A stretch of 64,000 bases of DNA from an uncultured Sphingomonas sp. (GTDB lineage Bacteria; Pseudomonadota; Alphaproteobacteria; Sphingomonadales; Sphingomonadaceae). The notes below the pieces were generated by a model. That model was given only the letters and a program-made list of their open reading frames with translations, was not told the DNA's origin and did not search any database. The DNA lies in contig NZ_CAMLDL010000008.1 in assembly GCF_946478955.1 (NCBI RefSeq), forward strand, positions 1 through 64,000, written 5' to 3'. Position 1 is the stretch's first letter; every line of letters starts with the position of its first letter. Positions 20,377 to 29,017 of this stretch are shown in pieces. The translations under genes were made by a program, and so were the position numbers.

Positions 20377-22116
20377 ATGTCGGCTGTAGCGAACCGCGCG
20401 GCCGCGCCTTCTGGCGCGCGCGTTGCGGACCAGTATGAAGTGACGAGTCTGCGTCCATCCGCGGCCGATACGGCTATTCTTGACGCCCTGCCGATTGCCG
20501 CCGGTGTCTTTGGTCTGCGCAAAGGGAAATTGTGGGTTCATGCCCTCAATGAGAAATTCCTGACCATGGCGGGTTGTATGGGCGCCACCGACCGCTTCAT
20601 CGAACAATTCCGCCATCATGGGGAGGGAACGGCCGGCACATTCATTTCGACCTTTCTTCAACAGCCGTGCGGGGCCGCCGACGAACTGGATTATGCCGAC
20701 GGGGAAGGGGTTGCGCGAAACTTCTTCCGATTGAAAGTCGCCCCGCTGACACCCGACGACGGCGGCAATCCGCGCTGCCTGCTGTCGGTGGTTGACCGCA
20801 CTGTCGAGGTGCAGGCCGAAAATCATCTGCGCGCGGAAATGCTGCGCGACAGCCTGACCGGGCTGCCCAACCGCCTGTCGTTCACGGAAACGGTGGAAAA
20901 CGCCGCCGACGCCAGTGACGAAGAGGGTTATGCCGTCCTGGTTGTCGACATGCTGCGCTTTTCCCGCATCAACGAATCAATGGGAAGCATGGCGGGGGAT
21001 GAGCTCATCATCACCTTTGCCCGGCGAATGAAATCAACGCTGCGCAAGGGTGACGTGCTGGCCCGCACTGGCGGCAACGAATTTGGCATATTGGTGAAAC
21101 TGTCGCACGGCGTCGATGATGCGCTGGCCGCTGCCGAACGGATCCAGAATGCCATCACCGATCCGTTCCGGCTGAGCGAGCTGGAAATTAAGGTTGAGTG
21201 CGCCATTGGTGTCGCCCTGCTGAAATCCAGCCAAGAGGCGGAAGAGTTGTTCCGTCATGCACAATTCGCGGTGAAACAGGCCAAGCAGGCGGGACGCCCG
21301 CAAATCTATCAGGCGTCGGAGGCGAGTGCCGCCCGCCGCCGCTTTTCGATCGAGACTGAGCTTCGCCGGGCCCTCGATACCGATCAGCTTCGTCTGTCGT
21401 ATCAGCCGCTAATCGACCTGAAGAGCGGCAAGGTTGCCGGATATGAGGCGCTTGCCCGGTGGAGGCACCCTGATCGCGGTGAAGTGTCCCCAAGCGAGTT
21501 TATCCCGGTCGCGGAGGAAAGCGGCCTAATCCTGCACCTTGGCCGATGGGCGATGGATCAGGCCGCGCAAACCATGGCCGAATGGGATCGCCGAGCGGGG
21601 CAGGAATTGCCGCTGTATGTCGGCGTTAATTTGAGTGCCATCCAGGTTGCGCGGGACAATATCGCCGACGTGGTCGAAAGCGCGCTGCGGTCGAGCGGGC
21701 TTCGGGGCAATCGCCTGACACTAGAACTTACCGAAAGCTCGATTGTACAGGACCCAGGCCGCGCCACGCGCGTATTCGAGGCGCTGAAGTCCCTGGATGC
21801 GACCGTTGCCATGGATGATTTCGGGACCGGCTATTCCAGCCTGGCCTATTTGCAGCGTCTGCCGATCGATGTCCTGAAAATCGACCGCAGTTTTGTGACC
21901 GGCATGATGCGTGATGCCGACGCGGTTGCAATTGTTCGCGCGGTTCTCAGCCTGGCCGATGCGTTGGGCATGAAGACGACGGCCGAAGGCATCGAATCGG
22001 TTGAGTTGGCGACGACATTGGCGATGCTCGGCTGTTCCAGCGGCCAGGGATTCTATTTTGCGCGTCCGCTGGAGGCGGATGCGGCCTTCGATTATTGGAA
22101 TTCACGCGCAAGTTGA
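20377..22116 (+). CDS. GGDEF/EAL protein with degenerate GGDEF (probable c-di-GMP phosphodiesterase)
   Basis: 579 residues. Residues 1-150 are a PAS-like sensory region (AVANRAAAP..., LPIAAGVFGLRKGKLWVHAL) without a membrane segment. The GGDEF domain starts at DSLTGLPNRLSF (about 157) but its signature reads TGGNEFGIL near 231, i.e. GGNEF, so cyclase activity may be lost or regulatory. The EAL domain (about 340-575) keeps GYEALARWRHP, LELTESSI, MDDFGTGYSSLAYL, VLKIDRSFV and TTAEGIES, the metal- and substrate-binding motifs of active enzymes. Likely hydrolyses c-di-GMP. It is followed by a PilZ gene, a c-di-GMP receptor family, on the same strand. Confidence 0.93.
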   Translation: MSAVANRAAAPSGARVADQYEVTSLRPSAADTAILDALPIAAGVFGLRKGKLWVHALNEKFLTMAGCMGATDRFIEQFRHHGEGTAGTFISTFLQQPCGAADELDYADGEGVARNFFRLKVAPLTPDDGGNPRCLLSVVDRTVEVQAENHLRAEMLRDSLTGLPNRLSFTETVENAADASDEEGYAVLVVDMLRFSRINESMGSMAGDELIITFARRMKSTLRKGDVLARTGGNEFGILVKLSHGVDDALAAAERIQNAITDPFRLSELEIKVECAIGVALLKSSQEAEELFRHAQFAVKQAKQAGRPQIYQASEASAARRRFSIETELRRALDTDQLRLSYQPLIDLKSGKVAGYEALARWRHPDRGEVSPSEFIPVAEESGLILHLGRWAMDQAAQTMAEWDRRAGQELPLYVGVNLSAIQVARDNIADVVESALRSSGLRGNRLTLELTESSIVQDPGRATRVFEALKSLDATVAMDDFGTGYSSLAYLQRLPIDVLKIDRSFVTGMMRDADAVAIVRAVLSLADALGMKTTAEGIESVELATTLAMLGCSSGQGFYFARPLEADAAFDYWNSRAS

Positions 22117-22228
22117 CGGGAATCATTGCCATCTTACGTTCGCGTCAGGTTGCCATGACGCTTCGATGTTCATTATGCGTTATCCATGGCTCAACGATGG
22201 GCCGTGTAAGGCCCTTTGGTTCGGGGGC

Positions 22229-22552
22229 ATGCGTAGACATTATACCTGTGAGGGGGATGTTTTGCGTACGCCGGGAAAGATCAAACGCGCGCCCAGAATT
22301 GATGCGCAAATCAAGGCAACGGTGGTCGACAGCGACGGCAACGTCGTTGCGGCAGAGGTTCTTGATATATCCAAGGAAGGGTGCCGCCTTCGCACCGAAG
22401 CCTTCCTGCGCATCGGCGAAACAATCCAGATCGTCACTGAAGACAAGGTCATTCACCCGGCGCAGGTCCGGTGGGCACTGGGCGGAGAGGCTGGCGCAAA
22501 GTTCGCAGAACCCGTCAAACTGGGCGATGATGATCAAGGTCCGGTGATTTGA
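22229..22552 (+). CDS. PilZ-domain protein
   Basis: Short c-di-GMP-receptor-type protein. Its core KRAPRIDAQIKATVVDSDG, then VLDISKEGCRLRTEA and VRWALGGEAGAKFAEPV, is a PilZ barrel of the kind used as a single-domain adaptor. The usual RxxxR element is incomplete (KIKRAPRIDA), as in many short alphaproteobacterial PilZ proteins. The start is uncertain: the ATG at 22229 gives 107 residues, but a TTG at 22262 has a better site, GAGGGGG about 6 bases upstream. It lies 112 bases after the GGDEF/EAL gene and converges with cca, the last 19 bases overlapping. Confidence 0.78.
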   Translation: MRRHYTCEGDVLRTPGKIKRAPRIDAQIKATVVDSDGNVVAAEVLDISKEGCRLRTEAFLRIGETIQIVTEDKVIHPAQVRWALGGEAGAKFAEPVKLGDDDQGPVI

Positions 22553-23721
22553 TCCACAATGGCGCTAAAAGCGGCGCCAGTCGGAAAGCCCCGCGCTTCC
22601 CATTCGTCCTCAATTGCCTTGAGCGTTCGAGCAATGTCGGGCCCCTCGTCAAGACCGCGCGCCATTAATGCAGTCCCACCAATGGGTAGACGGGGGACCG
22701 GCCAGTGCTGAATTTCCATTGCTTCGGTAACTTTCCCGGCCAGCAACAGCCGGTCGACGGCGCTTTCCCGGCCGACACGGTAGGCCAGTTGCTGCGGCCC
22801 TGCGCGCAAATCCGTAATGGCGGCCAGTTCGAGACGTTTCTTTGCCTTATTTGACAGCTTAAGGCGCGACGCGATCTTGGCGGTCGAGGCACGATCCTGC
22901 GGTATTAGCGCCGCCAATCGACGGATTGGCTCCGCGCGCGCATTCATCTGCCGCTCGGCGTTCACGAGGTCGCGAAGCCGGGTGACGCTGGTGATTTCCG
23001 GTATGACTGGCACGAATAGGCCGTTGTCGATCATCAACGCCACCGTTGGCGTCGGGTCGGGCAGCGCGAGTAGTTTCAACAATTCGTCTGCGATACGCTC
23101 GCGCGATAATGCCATCAGGTCGTTGGCGCGTTCCGCGCACGCAGCCACGGCCTGCGAGTCCGGTTCACCATGACCGTAGCGCGCATGAAAACGGAAAAAG
23201 CGCAGAATGCGAAGATGATCTTCCGCGATACGTTGCAGTGGGTTGCCGATGAACCGAAGGGTGCGGCTTTCCAGGTCATCCAGACCGCCGAAGTAATCGA
23301 AGATTTCGCCTGTCAAAGGGTCGGCATAGAGGGCATTGATCGTGAAATCGCGCCGGGCAGCATCGGCCTTCCAGTCTTTTGTAAATTCAACCGTGGCACG
23401 GCGGCCGTCGGTCGATACGTCGGCGCGAAGGCTGGTGATTTCGACCGGGGTGCCCGACGCAACCGCGGTGACGGTGCCGTGGGCGATGCCGGTGGGAACG
23501 ACCTTTATACCTTCCGCCTCAAGTCGGCTCGTCACCTCGTCGGGCAGGAAGTCAGTGGCCAGATCAATATCGCCGGGCTTTTCGCCCAGCATCAGGTCGC
23601 GGACGATGCCGCCGACAAAGCGGACATGGCCATGTTCGGCGTCAAGCGCGACCAGGATTCGCCGAATGCCCGGTAATTTCAGCCACGCGTCCGGGTTGGT
23701 GTGCGCTGGCAGGCGGGTCAT
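22534..23721 (-). CDS. cca: CCA tRNA nucleotidyltransferase / poly(A) polymerase family protein
   Basis: Adds or repairs the 3'-CCA end of tRNA, or polyadenylates RNA; class II nucleotidyltransferase. From ATG 23721 the product is about 395 residues, with the head domain HVRFVGGIVRDLMLGEKPG then DIDLATDFLPDEV (metal-binding DxD), RRDFTINALYAD, and the neck motif LRFIGNPLQRIAEDHLRILR then FFRFHARYGHG. The frame is open to 23787 but the preceding Nudix gene ends in an ATGA overlap at 23718-23721, which supports this start. A tRNA gene with encoded CCA is present in the window, so repair is a plausible role. Confidence 0.9.
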   Translation of the reverse strand: MTRLPAHTNPDAWLKLPGIRRILVALDAEHGHVRFVGGIVRDLMLGEKPGDIDLATDFLPDEVTSRLEAEGIKVVPTGIAHGTVTAVASGTPVEITSLRADVSTDGRRATVEFTKDWKADAARRDFTINALYADPLTGEIFDYFGGLDDLESRTLRFIGNPLQRIAEDHLRILRFFRFHARYGHGEPDSQAVAACAERANDLMALSRERIADELLKLLALPDPTPTVALMIDNGLFVPVIPEITSVTRLRDLVNAERQMNARAEPIRRLAALIPQDRASTAKIASRLKLSNKAKKRLELAAITDLRAGPQQLAYRVGRESAVDRLLLAGKVTEAMEIQHWPVPRLPIGGTALMARGLDEGPDIARTLKAIEDEWEARGFPTGAAFSAIVDQITGP

Positions 23722-24293
23722 GCCAGCCGCCGTGTCAGGTTGACGAGCATAGCCGCCGTTGCGCCCCAGATCTTGTGGCCTTCCCAATCGATTTGATAAT
23801 AATGTCGGGTTCGGCCCTGATATTCTGCGGTCATTTGACGCTGGTTGGCGGGATCGAGCACAAAATCAAGCGGCACTTCAAACCAGTCTGCCACTTCATC
23901 GGGATTGGGCAGCAGGCTCAGCGGCGGTGCGACGCAGGCAACCACAGGTGTGACCACATAGTCGGTCACGGTCCGATAGGGATCAGCGAGGCCGATGACC
24001 CGCGCCCGGTCGACGGGGAGCGCCAACTCTTCCCACGCCTCGCGCAGCGCCGCCGTGATCGCGTCTTCACCCTCATCAATGCGGCCGCCGGGGAAGGCGA
24101 CCTGTCCGGCATGGGTACGCATATTTTCCCGGCGCACCGTCAGGATCAGCCCAGGATGGTCTTGTTCCGTGATCGCCACCAGCACCGCCGCATCACGCGC
24201 GTCGTCATGGTCCCGCTCCAGCAGGTCTCCGGGTAAGATGCCGGCGGGGGCAGGCGATGCCAGCCGTTCTTCGAGGCGTTGGATGAGGGTCAT
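23718..24293 (-). CDS. Nudix hydrolase (CoA pyrophosphatase type)
   Basis: About 191 residues from ATG 24293. The Nudix box is intact: GGRIDEGEDAITAALREAW followed by EEL, matching G-x5-E-x7-R-E-U-x-E-E-x-U. Upstream, LTVRRENMRTHAGQVAFPGG matches the CoA-pyrophosphatase subgroup (NUDT7/8, YeaB-like), which cleaves CoA to 3',5'-ADP and phosphopantetheine. It overlaps the stop of the DUF1285 gene and the start of cca by ATGA junctions, so the three genes are translationally coupled. Confidence 0.9.
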   Translation of the reverse strand: MTLIQRLEERLASPAPAGILPGDLLERDHDDARDAAVLVAITEQDHPGLILTVRRENMRTHAGQVAFPGGRIDEGEDAITAALREAWEELALPVDRARVIGLADPYRTVTDYVVTPVVACVAPPLSLLPNPDEVADWFEVPLDFVLDPANQRQMTAEYQGRTRHYYQIDWEGHKIWGATAAMLVNLTRRLA

Positions 24294-24856
24294 GCCACCA
24301 TCGGGAAGAATTGGCCGTCGGACCAAACGCCGGGCGGGTCATTCGCTTCCGACAGCGCAATATCGGCCAGTTCGTAATATAGTGGGTGGGCCAGTTCCGC
24401 CTCCAGCCCAAATCGGACGAGGATACGGGGTGATGGACCGTCGCCGTTGTCGATGATCCTAAGCGGATGGTCGGGGCCGACGATCACGGCATCGCCGCTG
24501 TCGAGGGTCAGACCGATTCGCCGGTCCTTACCAGTTCCGGCCATGGTCATCTGCGTCGCGCGGAATGCGGTGCTCTCAACCTCGATCGACAGCTTTTCAA
24601 CCGGTGTAACCAGAACATGGCTTCCGTCCGGTTCCCGGCGGAGCACGGTCGAGAAAAGTCGGACCATTTCGGGACGCGAGATCGGGGAGCCCTGATGAAA
24701 CCAGGTGCCATTGCGGGCAATGCGGATTTCACTGTCACCGCAATGGTCGGGATTCCAGCGGTCTACGGGGGCCGAGCCACCCCTGGCATTAATCGCTTCC
24801 GCAAGAGCGGTGAGGCTCAATCCCTGCGCTTCGATGGGTGGGCGTCTTTCCGGCAT
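24290..24856 (-). CDS. DUF1285 family protein
   Basis: 188 residues from ATG 24856. The middle carries the DUF1285 signature GDSEIRIARNGTWFHQGSPI then RPEMVRLFSTVLRREPDG and VTPVEKLSIEVE. Structures of this family show paired small beta domains of unknown role; it often precedes Nudix and cca genes in alphaproteobacteria, as here. The open frame extends to 24928 but would overlap the divergent SDR gene, so I placed the start at MPERRPPIEAQGL. First gene of the three-gene set. Confidence 0.85.
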   Translation of the reverse strand: MPERRPPIEAQGLSLTALAEAINARGGSAPVDRWNPDHCGDSEIRIARNGTWFHQGSPISRPEMVRLFSTVLRREPDGSHVLVTPVEKLSIEVESTAFRATQMTMAGTGKDRRIGLTLDSGDAVIVGPDHPLRIIDNGDGPSPRILVRFGLEAELAHPLYYELADIALSEANDPPGVWSDGQFFPMVA

Positions 24857-24903
24857 TGCCAAGGATGTAGGCGAGGGGCGCGGGCGATGGTAGGGCCTTG
24901 AAG

Positions 24904-25638
24904 ATGAACCAACGACATTCCACCGCAATAGTCACCGGCGGCGGCAAACGGATCGGCGATGCCGTGACGCGCGCGCTCCTTGCCGGCGGCTGGACCGTGA
25001 TTGCCCATGTTCATCACGACGGCGACCCGGTCGCGCCCGGCGCCATTGCCGTTTCCGCAGATCTTGCCGACCCGGGTAGTGCGGCGCGCATTTTTGCGGC
25101 GGCGGATGGTCAACCTCCGGTACGGCTGCTGGTAAATTGCGCGGCGCGTTTTGCCGATGATCGCCTTGGCGCAGTAAGCGCGGAAGAATTGGATGCGCAT
25201 TTCGCGGTCAATGCTCGCGCGCCGGTGCTTCTGACCGATGAGCTGGTCCGACGTCATAGGGGCGGAGAGGCCCTCGTCATCAACATCCTTGATGCCAAGC
25301 TGGCCGCGCCCAACCCCGATTTTTTGAGCTATACGCTGAGTAAATATGCGCTTGCCGGATTCACAGAAGTCGCGGCGCGCTCCCTGGCGGCAAAGGGGAT
25401 CAGGGTGAATGCCGTGTCGCCGGCGCTGATGCTGCCGTCAGGGGAGCAGGACGACGCCAATTTCGAAAAGGTGCATGCGCTAAACCCTCTCAATCATGGC
25501 ATCGCCGTTGATGAACTGGTTGTGGCGGTTCAATTCCTGATTGATTCGCCGGGGATCACCGGTCAGACGATTCAACTCGATGGCGGGCAGCGGTTCATGA
25601 GCTTGCCCCGCGACGTACAATTCCTGGAGATGAAATGA
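24904..25638 (+). CDS. SDR family oxidoreductase, FolM / pteridine-reductase-like
   Basis: 244-residue classical short-chain dehydrogenase. The cofactor site TGGGKRIGDAV has the TGxxKRIG form (Lys/Arg before Ile-Gly) typical of FolM-like dihydromonapterin/pteridine reductases and NADPH users; the active site is YTLSKYAL and the C-terminus has TGQTIQLDGGQRF. Its stop overlaps the start of a folB-like gene (ATGA at 25635-25638), so the two are co-translated and the substrate is probably a pterin. The start could also be the TTG at 24898, two codons earlier. Confidence 0.85.
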   Translation: MNQRHSTAIVTGGGKRIGDAVTRALLAGGWTVIAHVHHDGDPVAPGAIAVSADLADPGSAARIFAAADGQPPVRLLVNCAARFADDRLGAVSAEELDAHFAVNARAPVLLTDELVRRHRGGEALVINILDAKLAAPNPDFLSYTLSKYALAGFTEVAARSLAAKGIRVNAVSPALMLPSGEQDDANFEKVHALNPLNHGIAVDELVVAVQFLIDSPGITGQTIQLDGGQRFMSLPRDVQFLEMK

Positions 25639-26054
25639 GCGAAGAGGCGGTCAACCTTTCGGGCATGGTGCCCGACTATCTGAAGGTACGGCACACCAAG
25701 CTGCTGCTCGATTCGCTGGAAGTGATGGCCGATATCGGTTTTCACGATTATGAAATCGGGAATCCACAGCGATTGTTTATCACGGTCGAGATCTGGTTGG
25801 ACGATCATCAGCCACCAGCGGGCGATAATCCCGACCACGCCTGGAATTATGACTTCCTTCGGAACGAGGTGCTGCGGCTTGCATCAAGTGGGCGTTACAA
25901 TCTTCAGGAAACGCTGGTTCACGCGATTTTTCAACGGGTTGCTGCATGCCGCGGGGTCCTTGCGATTCGCGTCAGAAGTGAAAAACCCGATGTTTACGAC
26001 GATGCGAAGGGTGTTGGCGTCGAGATCGCATCTTTTGGCGGAAACGCGCCGTAA
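25635..26054 (+). CDS. folB: Dihydroneopterin aldolase-like protein
   Basis: 139 residues of the FolB tunnelling fold: LLDSLEVMADIGFHDYEIGN near the start, FITVEIWLDDH, WNYDFLRNEVLRLASSGRYN, LQETLVHAIFQRV and a C-terminal VRSEKPDVYDDAKGVGVEI. In standard FolB the motif after the first strand is GIxxxE; here it is GFHDYE, so the substrate-binding Glu is kept. It releases glycolaldehyde from dihydroneopterin in folate synthesis, or epimerises it. Co-translated with the SDR gene. Confidence 0.85.
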   Translation: MSEEAVNLSGMVPDYLKVRHTKLLLDSLEVMADIGFHDYEIGNPQRLFITVEIWLDDHQPPAGDNPDHAWNYDFLRNEVLRLASSGRYNLQETLVHAIFQRVAACRGVLAIRVRSEKPDVYDDAKGVGVEIASFGGNAP

Positions 26055-26275
26055 ATTACGCTGAAGCGGGCCGTTCATGCCACGAATTGGCTTCTCTAAT
26101 GCCGCATTCGGAACAAAATTCGTTGCGCCGTCATTTAGGCTTCATTAAGGGTGGCCAATATCTGCCGATGATATGTTGACACATCGGCGGTTTCACGAAA
26201 GCCTGTGGGGAAGGCCTTCGCTGGAAGGACCGTCCGTCGGTTCGTGAACGTCTAATTGGGGAGATTTGCGGTTTA

Positions 26276-26977
26276 ATGTCCTACGCCAATCGCAAACAGA
26301 TGAGCTCCAACCGCACCGCGGCGATTATCATCGTGGCGCTCATCCATATTGTGCTCGGCTACGCGCTGGTGACGGGCCTTGCCTATAACGTCATCAAGCA
26401 AGCAGCCGAAGATTTGAAAACCTTTGACGTCGAGGATGAGCCTCCTCCTCCCGAGGAGCCGCCACCCCCGCCGCCAGAACAACCGGCTACACCGCCGCCG
26501 CCACAGGTGGCAGCTCCGCCGCCGCTGGTGCGAACCAATCTCGCGCCGCCGCCGATCGCCGCAGTTGCGCCTCAGCCTGAGCCGCAGATTACGGTTAAGG
26601 CAGAGCCGCCGCGTCCGGCCACCAAAGTCTGCCCTGACGGCACGACGGTTCTCGCACAGCTTGCCTGCGCACCCGTGAAGTCGCAGGCCGCCAAGGCCAA
26701 GGGTAACCTGCTGTCGCTATTCTCGGACGATGACTATCCGCAGTCGGCACTCCGTAACGAAGAGCAGGGAACCACCACTGTCCGTCTCACCATTGGCCCT
26801 GATGGCCGTGTGTCGGGCTGTGATGTGACGGGTTCGTCGGGATCGAGCTCGCTCGATGCGACCACCTGTAACGTGCTTCGCCGTCGTGCGCGGTTCACAC
26901 CGGCCAAGGATTCGGCCGGCAATGCAACCGGGGACTCGGTCTCGCAGCGTGTTACCTGGCGTCTGCCCGCGGAATAA
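26276..26977 (+). CDS. tonB: TonB family energy transducer
   Basis: 233 residues. One N-terminal membrane segment (AAIIIVALIHIVLGYALVTG) anchors the protein; then a Pro/Glu/Lys-rich spacer from about 48 to 115 (EDEPPPPEEPPPPPPEQPA) spans the periplasm; the C-terminal TonB domain starts near 145 (DDYPQSALRNEEQGTTTVRL). Two cysteine pairs (KVCPDG...LACAP and SGCDV...TTCNV) could form disulfides. It transfers proton-motive force to TonB-dependent receptors such as the one at the right end of the window. First gene of tonB-exbB-exbD-exbD. Confidence 0.95.
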   Translation: MSYANRKQMSSNRTAAIIIVALIHIVLGYALVTGLAYNVIKQAAEDLKTFDVEDEPPPPEEPPPPPPEQPATPPPPQVAAPPPLVRTNLAPPPIAAVAPQPEPQITVKAEPPRPATKVCPDGTTVLAQLACAPVKSQAAKAKGNLLSLFSDDDYPQSALRNEEQGTTTVRLTIGPDGRVSGCDVTGSSGSSSLDATTCNVLRRRARFTPAKDSAGNATGDSVSQRVTWRLPAE

Positions 26978-27029
26978 CCGGACAAGTTTTTAGAACTATA
27001 ACAGCAATTTACTGAGGAAAGTCGGAATT

Positions 27030-27791
27030 ATGGCAGCTTTCACTATCGCTGGCGCCGCAGCAGGCGGTGCGAACTTCGGGATCTGGAACGCCCTCAACGA
27101 AGGCGGGATCATCAGCTGGTCGGTGTTCATCATCCTGGTGATCATGTCGGTTGGTTCGTTCTACATTCTGTTCACCAAGCTTCTGCAGCAGCAGAAGATC
27201 ATCAACCAGGGCAACAAGGTCCGTGCCAGCTTCTGGAACGCGCCGAACCTTCGTGAAGCTTCGTCGAAGCTCGAAGCCAAGAGCGCCTACCGCGCGATTG
27301 TCGAAGACGCCCTTCTGGCGCAGGACCAGCACAGCAAGCTGACCGACCCGGTCGATCAGCATGACTGGATGGCCAACTCGCTCGCTCGTGCCCAGGGCGG
27401 CATTGGTGCGCGTCTTGGTGAAGGTCTGGCCTTCCTCGCGACCGTTGGTTCGACCGCACCGTTCATCGGTCTGTTCGGTACCGTTGTCGGCATTTACCGC
27501 GCGCTGATCAAGATCGGTGCGGCGGGTGACGCGTCGATCGCCACGGTTGCTGGCCCGGTCGGTGAAGCGCTCATCATGACCGCGCTCGGCCTGGTCGTCG
27601 CCGTTCCGGCGGTTCTCGCCTACAACTGGCTGATCCGTCGCAACAAGTCGATCATGGAAGATCTCGCGGCGTTCACCAACGACGTCCACGGTTACCTGAT
27701 GTCGGGTGGCGCGGTGAAGCCTGTCATGGCTGCTCCGGCGAAGCCCGCCCAGGTTGCCAAGCCGGCCCCGACCGCAAACGCCGCTCGCTAA
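27030..27791 (+). CDS. exbB: MotA/TolQ/ExbB proton channel family protein
   Basis: 253 residues. N-terminal membrane segment around 30-50 (SVFIILVIMSVGSFYILFTK), then a cytoplasmic part, and the conserved two-helix hairpin LATVGSTAPFIGLFGTVVGI and ALIMTALGLVVAVPAVLAYN. The Ala/Pro/Lys-rich tail after 235 (AAPAKPAQVAKPAPTANAAR) is unusual for E. coli ExbB but common in sphingomonads. It lies 52 bases after tonB. Forms the inner-membrane motor with ExbD. Confidence 0.95.
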   Translation: MAAFTIAGAAAGGANFGIWNALNEGGIISWSVFIILVIMSVGSFYILFTKLLQQQKIINQGNKVRASFWNAPNLREASSKLEAKSAYRAIVEDALLAQDQHSKLTDPVDQHDWMANSLARAQGGIGARLGEGLAFLATVGSTAPFIGLFGTVVGIYRALIKIGAAGDASIATVAGPVGEALIMTALGLVVAVPAVLAYNWLIRRNKSIMEDLAAFTNDVHGYLMSGGAVKPVMAAPAKPAQVAKPAPTANAAR

Positions 27792-27869
27792 GCACGGCGT
27801 CGACAAAGCCCGGCGGCGCAATGGTGTCGCCGGGTTTCGGGATCGAAGACGAAGAAGGAATTACGCCTC

Positions 27870-28355
27870 ATGGCAATGAACGTTGGACAAGCGGACGGCG
27901 ACGAAGACGTCCCGATGTCGGACATCAACACGACGCCTCTCGTGGACGTCATGTTGGTTCTGCTCATCATCTTCCTCATCGCCATCCCGGTCGTCGTCCA
28001 GTCGGTGCCCATCGAACTACCTAAGGTGGTCAATGAGCCGACGCTTACGAAGCCGGAGAATGTGTCGCTGACGGTTCGCAGTGGCGCTGACGGAAGCTGC
28101 GAAGTCTATTGGCTGATGCAGCGCGTCAACAACCAGGAATTGCTCGATCGCGGCGTCAAGGCGCTGGAAGAGCAGATCAAAAAGGTTGGCGGCGTCGAGA
28201 ATATCAACGAAGAAAACATGCCCGAAGTGCACATCCGCGGTGACATTAATACGCCGTACAAGTGCATCGGTGGCGTGGTCTTCACAATGCAGCGTGCGGG
28301 CTTTGCCCGGGTTGGGTTTATTTCCCAGCCCAAGCCACTGGCTGCGGCGCAGTAA
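27870..28355 (+). CDS. exbD: Biopolymer transporter ExbD, paralogue 1
   Basis: 161 residues. Starts MAMNVGQADGDEDVPMSDIN then TTPLVDVMLVLLIIFLIAIP, with the channel Asp in the LVDVMLVLL helix. The periplasmic domain is longer than in the second paralogue and carries two cysteines (GADGSCEVYW and TPYKCIGGV) that might form a disulfide. It lies 78 bases after exbB and 19 bases before the second exbD. Confidence 0.93.
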   Translation: MAMNVGQADGDEDVPMSDINTTPLVDVMLVLLIIFLIAIPVVVQSVPIELPKVVNEPTLTKPENVSLTVRSGADGSCEVYWLMQRVNNQELLDRGVKALEEQIKKVGGVENINEENMPEVHIRGDINTPYKCIGGVVFTMQRAGFARVGFISQPKPLAAAQ

Positions 28356-28374
28356 GCGAAGGAGCTAGCCTACC

Positions 28375-28809
28375 ATGGCGATGCAAACCACTGGCTCGAA
28401 TACCGAAGGCGAGCCCATGATGGACATCAACACGACGCCGCTTATCGACGTCATGCTGGTGCTTCTGATCATGCTTATCATCACCATCCCGCCGCAGACC
28501 CATGCGGTGAAGCTGGACCTTCCGCAGAATGACGGTAATCCGCCGCCCCAAGTGATCGACCCGGTTAAGAACAAGGTCGTCGTCACGGCAGCTGGTCAGG
28601 TTCTGTGGAACGGTGCACCGGTCAATCTGGTGCAGCTGCGCCAGTATCTGGATCAGACCCAGCAGATGGACCCGGTCCCCGAGCTGCACCTGCAGCCGGA
28701 AGCCAACGCCCGTTATGAAATGGTCGATGAAGTTCTGGCTGTTACCAAGCAGGCCAAGGTGACCAAGATGGGATTCGTCGGTAACGAAGCCTATATGACC
28801 GCTTTCTAA
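28375..28809 (+). CDS. exbD: Biopolymer transporter ExbD, paralogue 2
   Basis: 144 residues, MAMQTTGSNTEGEPMMDINT then TPLIDVMLVLLIMLIITIPP, with the same membrane helix and Asp as paralogue 1 but a shorter, cysteine-free periplasmic part (PELHLQPEANARYEMVDEVL). The two ExbDs may form mixed motors or serve different receptors. Last gene of the unit; a strong terminator follows 31 bases after the stop. Confidence 0.93.
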   Translation: MAMQTTGSNTEGEPMMDINTTPLIDVMLVLLIMLIITIPPQTHAVKLDLPQNDGNPPPQVIDPVKNKVVVTAAGQVLWNGAPVNLVQLRQYLDQTQQMDPVPELHLQPEANARYEMVDEVLAVTKQAKVTKMGFVGNEAYMTAF

Positions 28810-28840
28810 GCGATCCTTAGGTCATCGACCGACAAATGAG

Positions 28841-28869
28841 GGGCGGTTCCTTCGGGAGCCGCCCTTTTT
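28841..28869 (+). terminator. Rho-independent terminator of the tonB-exbBDD unit
   Basis: GGGCGGTTCC-TTCG-GGAGCCGCCC: 10-bp stem with one G-U pair and a stable TTCG tetraloop, followed by T5. Confidence 0.92.
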
Positions 28870-29017
28870 CGTCGGCGCTGACATGGTGATGGCGACAGTT
28901 AAGCGGCGCGTCTCAGCGGTCGGCTGTTGTGGGAAAAGAGCAATACAGCGATAGTTTCTAATCACCGCCAATATTTCGCTAATGGCTTGATAAGGCCCGA
29001 TGGGTTAACGCGCGCCG

